A stretch of DNA of 64,000 nucleotides, taken from JAJZQZ01 sp963790415. GTDB taxonomy: Bacteria; Actinomycetota; Thermoleophilia; RBG-16-64-13. The position numbers and the translations under genes are program-made. The DNA is taken from positions 35,464 through 99,463 of the forward strand of contig CAWBOK010000004.1 in NCBI GenBank assembly GCA_963790415.1. The letters run 5' to 3'. The notes under the pieces were generated by a model. The model searched no databases. It was not told the DNA's origin and saw only the letters and a program-made list of their open reading frames with translations. Positions 61,443-64,000 of the stretch are shown in pieces; positions within the stretch are counted from its first letter, which is position 1, and every line of letters begins with the position of its first letter.

Positions 61443-63344
61443 TTGACGACACAGATATGGATCCATGATGTCTCCGTGAGTCTCGGCGGACCGCTTCTCC
61501 TGGACGGGGCTACGCTGCCGATCGAAGCGGGCGAACGGATCGGTCTTCTGGGCCGCAACGGGGCGGGCAAGTCCACCCTCCTGAGGATGCTCAGCGGCGA
61601 TATCCCCCCGGATTCGGGAGAGATCGTGAAAAGCGCCGGGACGCGGGTTGCCCTCCTCCCCCAGGACGTCCCCGACACTCTACCTGGAACGGTCTATGAG
61701 ATCGTCGCCTCCGGCGGGCAGGAACATCTGGATGTGCTGCGGCACTACCACGATCTGACGACACGGCTGGCCCACGGAGGCGACGCGGGCCTCCTGAAGA
61801 AGCTCGAACAGGTCCAGCACCGGCTGGAGACATCCGGCGCCTGGCAGTTTCACCAGCGGGTCGAGACGGTGATCGGGTGGGCCGGGCTCGATGAGAGCGC
61901 GGAGTTCCGGCTGCTCTCAGCAGGCTTGAAACGCCGGGTCTTCCTGGCCAGGGCCCTCGCCAACGAACCCGATCTTCTCCTGCTGGACGAGCCCACCAAC
62001 CACCTGGACATCGATACCATCCTCTGGCTGGAAGAACTCCTGCTCAAGTTCAACAAGACGCTCGTCTTTGTGACGCACGACCGCGCTTTCTTGCAGCGGG
62101 TGGCGACCCGGATCGTGGAGATCGACCGGGGCCGCCTCCTATCCTTCGACTGCGATTACGACACCTACCTGCAGCGCCGGCAGGCCATGCTGGATGCGGA
62201 AGAGAAGTCCTGGCAGGATTTCGATCGGAAGCTGGCCACGGAGGAGGTGTGGATCCGGCAGGGGATCAAGGCCCGGCGCACGCGCAACGAAGGCAGAGTG
62301 CGGGCCCTGCAGCAGCTTCGGCTCGAACGCGATCTCCGGCGGGAACGGATGGGAAACGCGCGCATCGCGATCGTGGAGGCAGGCCGCAGTGGGCGCCTCG
62401 TGGCCGATGCCGAGAAGATCTCCTTTTCCTTCGACGGGAAGAAGATCGTCGAGGACTTCTCCACCACGATCATCCGCAAGGACAAGGTCGGCATTCTCGG
62501 CCCCAACGGGTCGGGCAAGACCACTCTGCTGAAGCTCCTACTGGGAATACTGAAACCTCAGAAAGGCCGGGTACGCTTGGGGGCCGGGCTGAAGATCGCC
62601 TACTTCGACCAACTCCGGGCGCAACTCGACGAAGAACGTTCGCTCAGGGACAACATCGCCGGAGGCGGTGACACCGTCTTCGTCGGGGGAGCGGCACGGC
62701 ATGTCGTCGGGTATCTCCAGGACTTTCTCTTTGCCCCGGACCAGATCGGCGCGCCCGTCCGGCTGCTCTCCGGCGGCGAGCGCAACCGCCTTCTCCTGGC
62801 CAAGCTCTTCAGCGTACCGTCGAACGTCTTGGTCCTCGACGAACCTACCAACGACCTCGACACGGAAACCCTCTCACTCCTGGAGGAACGGCTTCTGACC
62901 TACAGCGGCACGATCCTGCTGGTCAGCCACGACCGGGCCTTCCTCAACAACGTGGTCACCTCCACTCTCGCGTTCGAGAGCGACGGACGGCTGAGGGAAT
63001 ATGTGGGCGGATACGACGACTGGCTTCGTCAGCGACGAGAGCCCGCGGCGCCGAAAGAACCGAAGCCGGCGAAGAAGGAGGACAAGCCCGCCAGGGAAAG
63101 ATCCGCGCCGGCGAAACGCGGACTCTCCTTCAAGGAGGCGAGGGAACTGGAAGCGCTGCCCCAGAGGATCGAGGCTTTGGAAAAGGAGGAGACCGACATC
63201 ATCGCTGCCCTGAATTCGTCGGAGTTCTACGCCGGGAGCGACTCGGCCCAGGTGGCCTCGACCAATGCGCGACTGGAGGCGCTGCAACTGGAACTCGCTG
63301 AGGCGTATTCGCTGTGGGAACAACTGGAAGATCTCGACAACTGA
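61443..63344 (+). CDS. ABC-F family ATPase (Uup-like)
   Basis: The 633-residue protein has two ABC domains and no membrane helix. Domain 1 has Walker A GRNGAGKST, signature LSAGLKRRVFLARAL and Walker B LLLLDEPTNHLD. A charged linker follows, then domain 2 with GPNGSGKTT, LSGGERNRLLLAKL and VLVLDEPTNDLD. The Lys/Pro/Glu-rich tail ends in a coiled-coil (about 560-630), as in Uup. ABC-F proteins act on the ribosome or, for Uup, on DNA/ribosome quality. The TTG start (LTTQIWIHDVSVSLGG) with GAGG upstream fits the family N-terminus better than the longer frame. Confidence 0.9.
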   Translation: MTTQIWIHDVSVSLGGPLLLDGATLPIEAGERIGLLGRNGAGKSTLLRMLSGDIPPDSGEIVKSAGTRVALLPQDVPDTLPGTVYEIVASGGQEHLDVLRHYHDLTTRLAHGGDAGLLKKLEQVQHRLETSGAWQFHQRVETVIGWAGLDESAEFRLLSAGLKRRVFLARALANEPDLLLLDEPTNHLDIDTILWLEELLLKFNKTLVFVTHDRAFLQRVATRIVEIDRGRLLSFDCDYDTYLQRRQAMLDAEEKSWQDFDRKLATEEVWIRQGIKARRTRNEGRVRALQQLRLERDLRRERMGNARIAIVEAGRSGRLVADAEKISFSFDGKKIVEDFSTTIIRKDKVGILGPNGSGKTTLLKLLLGILKPQKGRVRLGAGLKIAYFDQLRAQLDEERSLRDNIAGGGDTVFVGGAARHVVGYLQDFLFAPDQIGAPVRLLSGGERNRLLLAKLFSVPSNVLVLDEPTNDLDTETLSLLEERLLTYSGTILLVSHDRAFLNNVVTSTLAFESDGRLREYVGGYDDWLRQRREPAAPKEPKPAKKEDKPARERSAPAKRGLSFKEARELEALPQRIEALEKEETDIIAALNSSEFYAGSDSAQVASTNARLEALQLELAEAYSLWEQLEDLDN

Positions 63345-63466
63345 AGAGTTCCGTCATGCGTGGACGGCACCGTCTGGCGTCGCTATCAGCGAGACCGCCG
63401 GGGTCGTCGCGAGCGGGGGCCTGAAAATCGGGCTGCCACTCCTGGAATCGCTACCATCGCAATCCG

Positions 63467-64000
63467 CTATCCGACTTGACGGTCCAGGGTCCGCCGTTGT
63501 GTCTCGATGGCTTCGGCGAGCTCGTCTGGTCGCTGCGAGCCCAGCATGATCCGTCGCCCGTCGCGCAGCATAAGATCCACACCTCGATTGCCGCTGACGT
63601 TGTACGCCATCTTCTTCCGCGACCACCCCTTGATGCCCCAGCCGCCGTACTCCATCACCGCGTTGTATTCGCGGACCTCGAGCCCTCCGATCTCAGCGAA
63701 GGGGATGACCCGCGCGGACCAGGGACTGAACCGGACCACTACCTCCCCTCGAGTGACCTCCAGCACCAGTTTCATCCGGCCAAAGAGAAGGGGCAGGCCC
63801 AGTCCGATCGCCAGCCAGAGCAGCCAGACGCCCCAGTCGGGGGCGGGGTTGTTCCCGAAAGACCGCCCGAAGATGATCTGCTGGATGAAGCTCCACCACC
63901 CGAGGGCGGCTATGGCCAAGACGATCGTCCACAACCACCACTGCCGGAAATGCTGCTCCTCATGGTAGACGGGCGGCTCGGCAACCGTATGAGATGATCC
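63467..64000 (-). CDS. Membrane protein of unknown function, cut by the window edge
   Basis: The frame is open to the window end. The visible part starts in a soluble segment (PPVYHEEQHFRQWWLWT) and has two helices (IVLAIAALGWWSFIQQIIF, VWLLWLAIGLGLPLLFG). A beta-rich C-terminal domain follows, with LVLEVTRGEVVVRFSPWSAR, VREYNAVMEYGGWGIKGW and GVDLMLRDGRRIMLGSQRP. That resembles small PH-like membrane-associated proteins. The true start lies outside the window. Confidence 0.65.
   Translation of the reverse strand, partial: GSSHTVAEPPVYHEEQHFRQWWLWTIVLAIAALGWWSFIQQIIFGRSFGNNPAPDWGVWLLWLAIGLGLPLLFGRMKLVLEVTRGEVVVRFSPWSARVIPFAEIGGLEVREYNAVMEYGGWGIKGWSRKKMAYNVSGNRGVDLMLRDGRRIMLGSQRPDELAEAIETQRRTLDRQVG

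Overview
The window is GC-rich and gene-dense, with short gaps and many start/stop overlaps. It looks like a chromosome segment of an anaerobic, probably deep-branching actinobacterium. The evidence is a PimA-like mannosyltransferase, other glycolipid and lipid-linked sugar genes, an Aur1-like PAP2 protein, Thr/Pro-rich secreted proteins, and Wood-Ljungdahl-type C1 genes (metF, metV) beside multi-subunit NAD(P)H/iron-sulfur flavoproteins and an archaeal-type mch. Phylum placement is inference. No rRNA, tRNA or CRISPR was seen.

Layout. 1-7.4 kb: a frameshifted tungsten aldehyde oxidoreductase, a degenerate succinyl-CoA-synthetase-like pair, a PucR regulator, an APC amino-acid permease and an Lrp regulator; this fits amino-acid or nitrogen-compound catabolism. 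7.5-15 kb (minus strand): one long overlapping operon with two homocitrate-synthase-family paralogues, glycosyltransferases, a UPF0104 membrane protein and an isocitrate-type dehydrogenase whose C-terminus is supplied by a foldback repeat. 15-18.2 kb: a Fur-family regulator with ZnuA, ZnuC and ZnuB. 18.2-28.4 kb: a hotdog lyase, lipid-linked sugar genes, a glycosyltransferase-radical SAM fusion flanked by the foldback repeat, a rhodanese lipoprotein, a LiaF-like protein, an OmpR/kinase pair and a PAP2 protein.

28.4-40.6 kb is the most interesting block. On the minus strand, a histidine kinase, a NarL regulator and a two-receiver protein precede a molybdopterin/NuoG-type subunit that has lost the formate dehydrogenase active-site residues. 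It is followed by a NuoE subunit, a NuoF-GltD fusion, MetV and MetF, and then by Mch. I read this as a candidate NAD(P)H-linked, possibly electron-bifurcating complex tied to methylene-tetrahydrofolate reduction.

41-54 kb holds two MacB-type ABC systems. The second lies in an operon with a Tat lipoprotein sugar-binding protein, a Cache-HAMP-GAF kinase and two response regulators, but no sugar-importer permease. 54-61.4 kb is an accessory island: two alcohol-dehydrogenase-family paralogues (one frameshifted), two methyltransferases, an integron-integrase-like remnant, an attC-like sequence, an IS481-like transposase fragment, a Kelch lipoprotein with TGA at the lipobox cysteine, and Abi and surface-protein fragments. 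A duplicated palindromic operator lies at the same distance from two of its genes. The window ends with an ABC-F ATPase and a membrane protein cut by the edge. Several single-base frameshifts, some at short G or C runs, may be real decay or sequence error.
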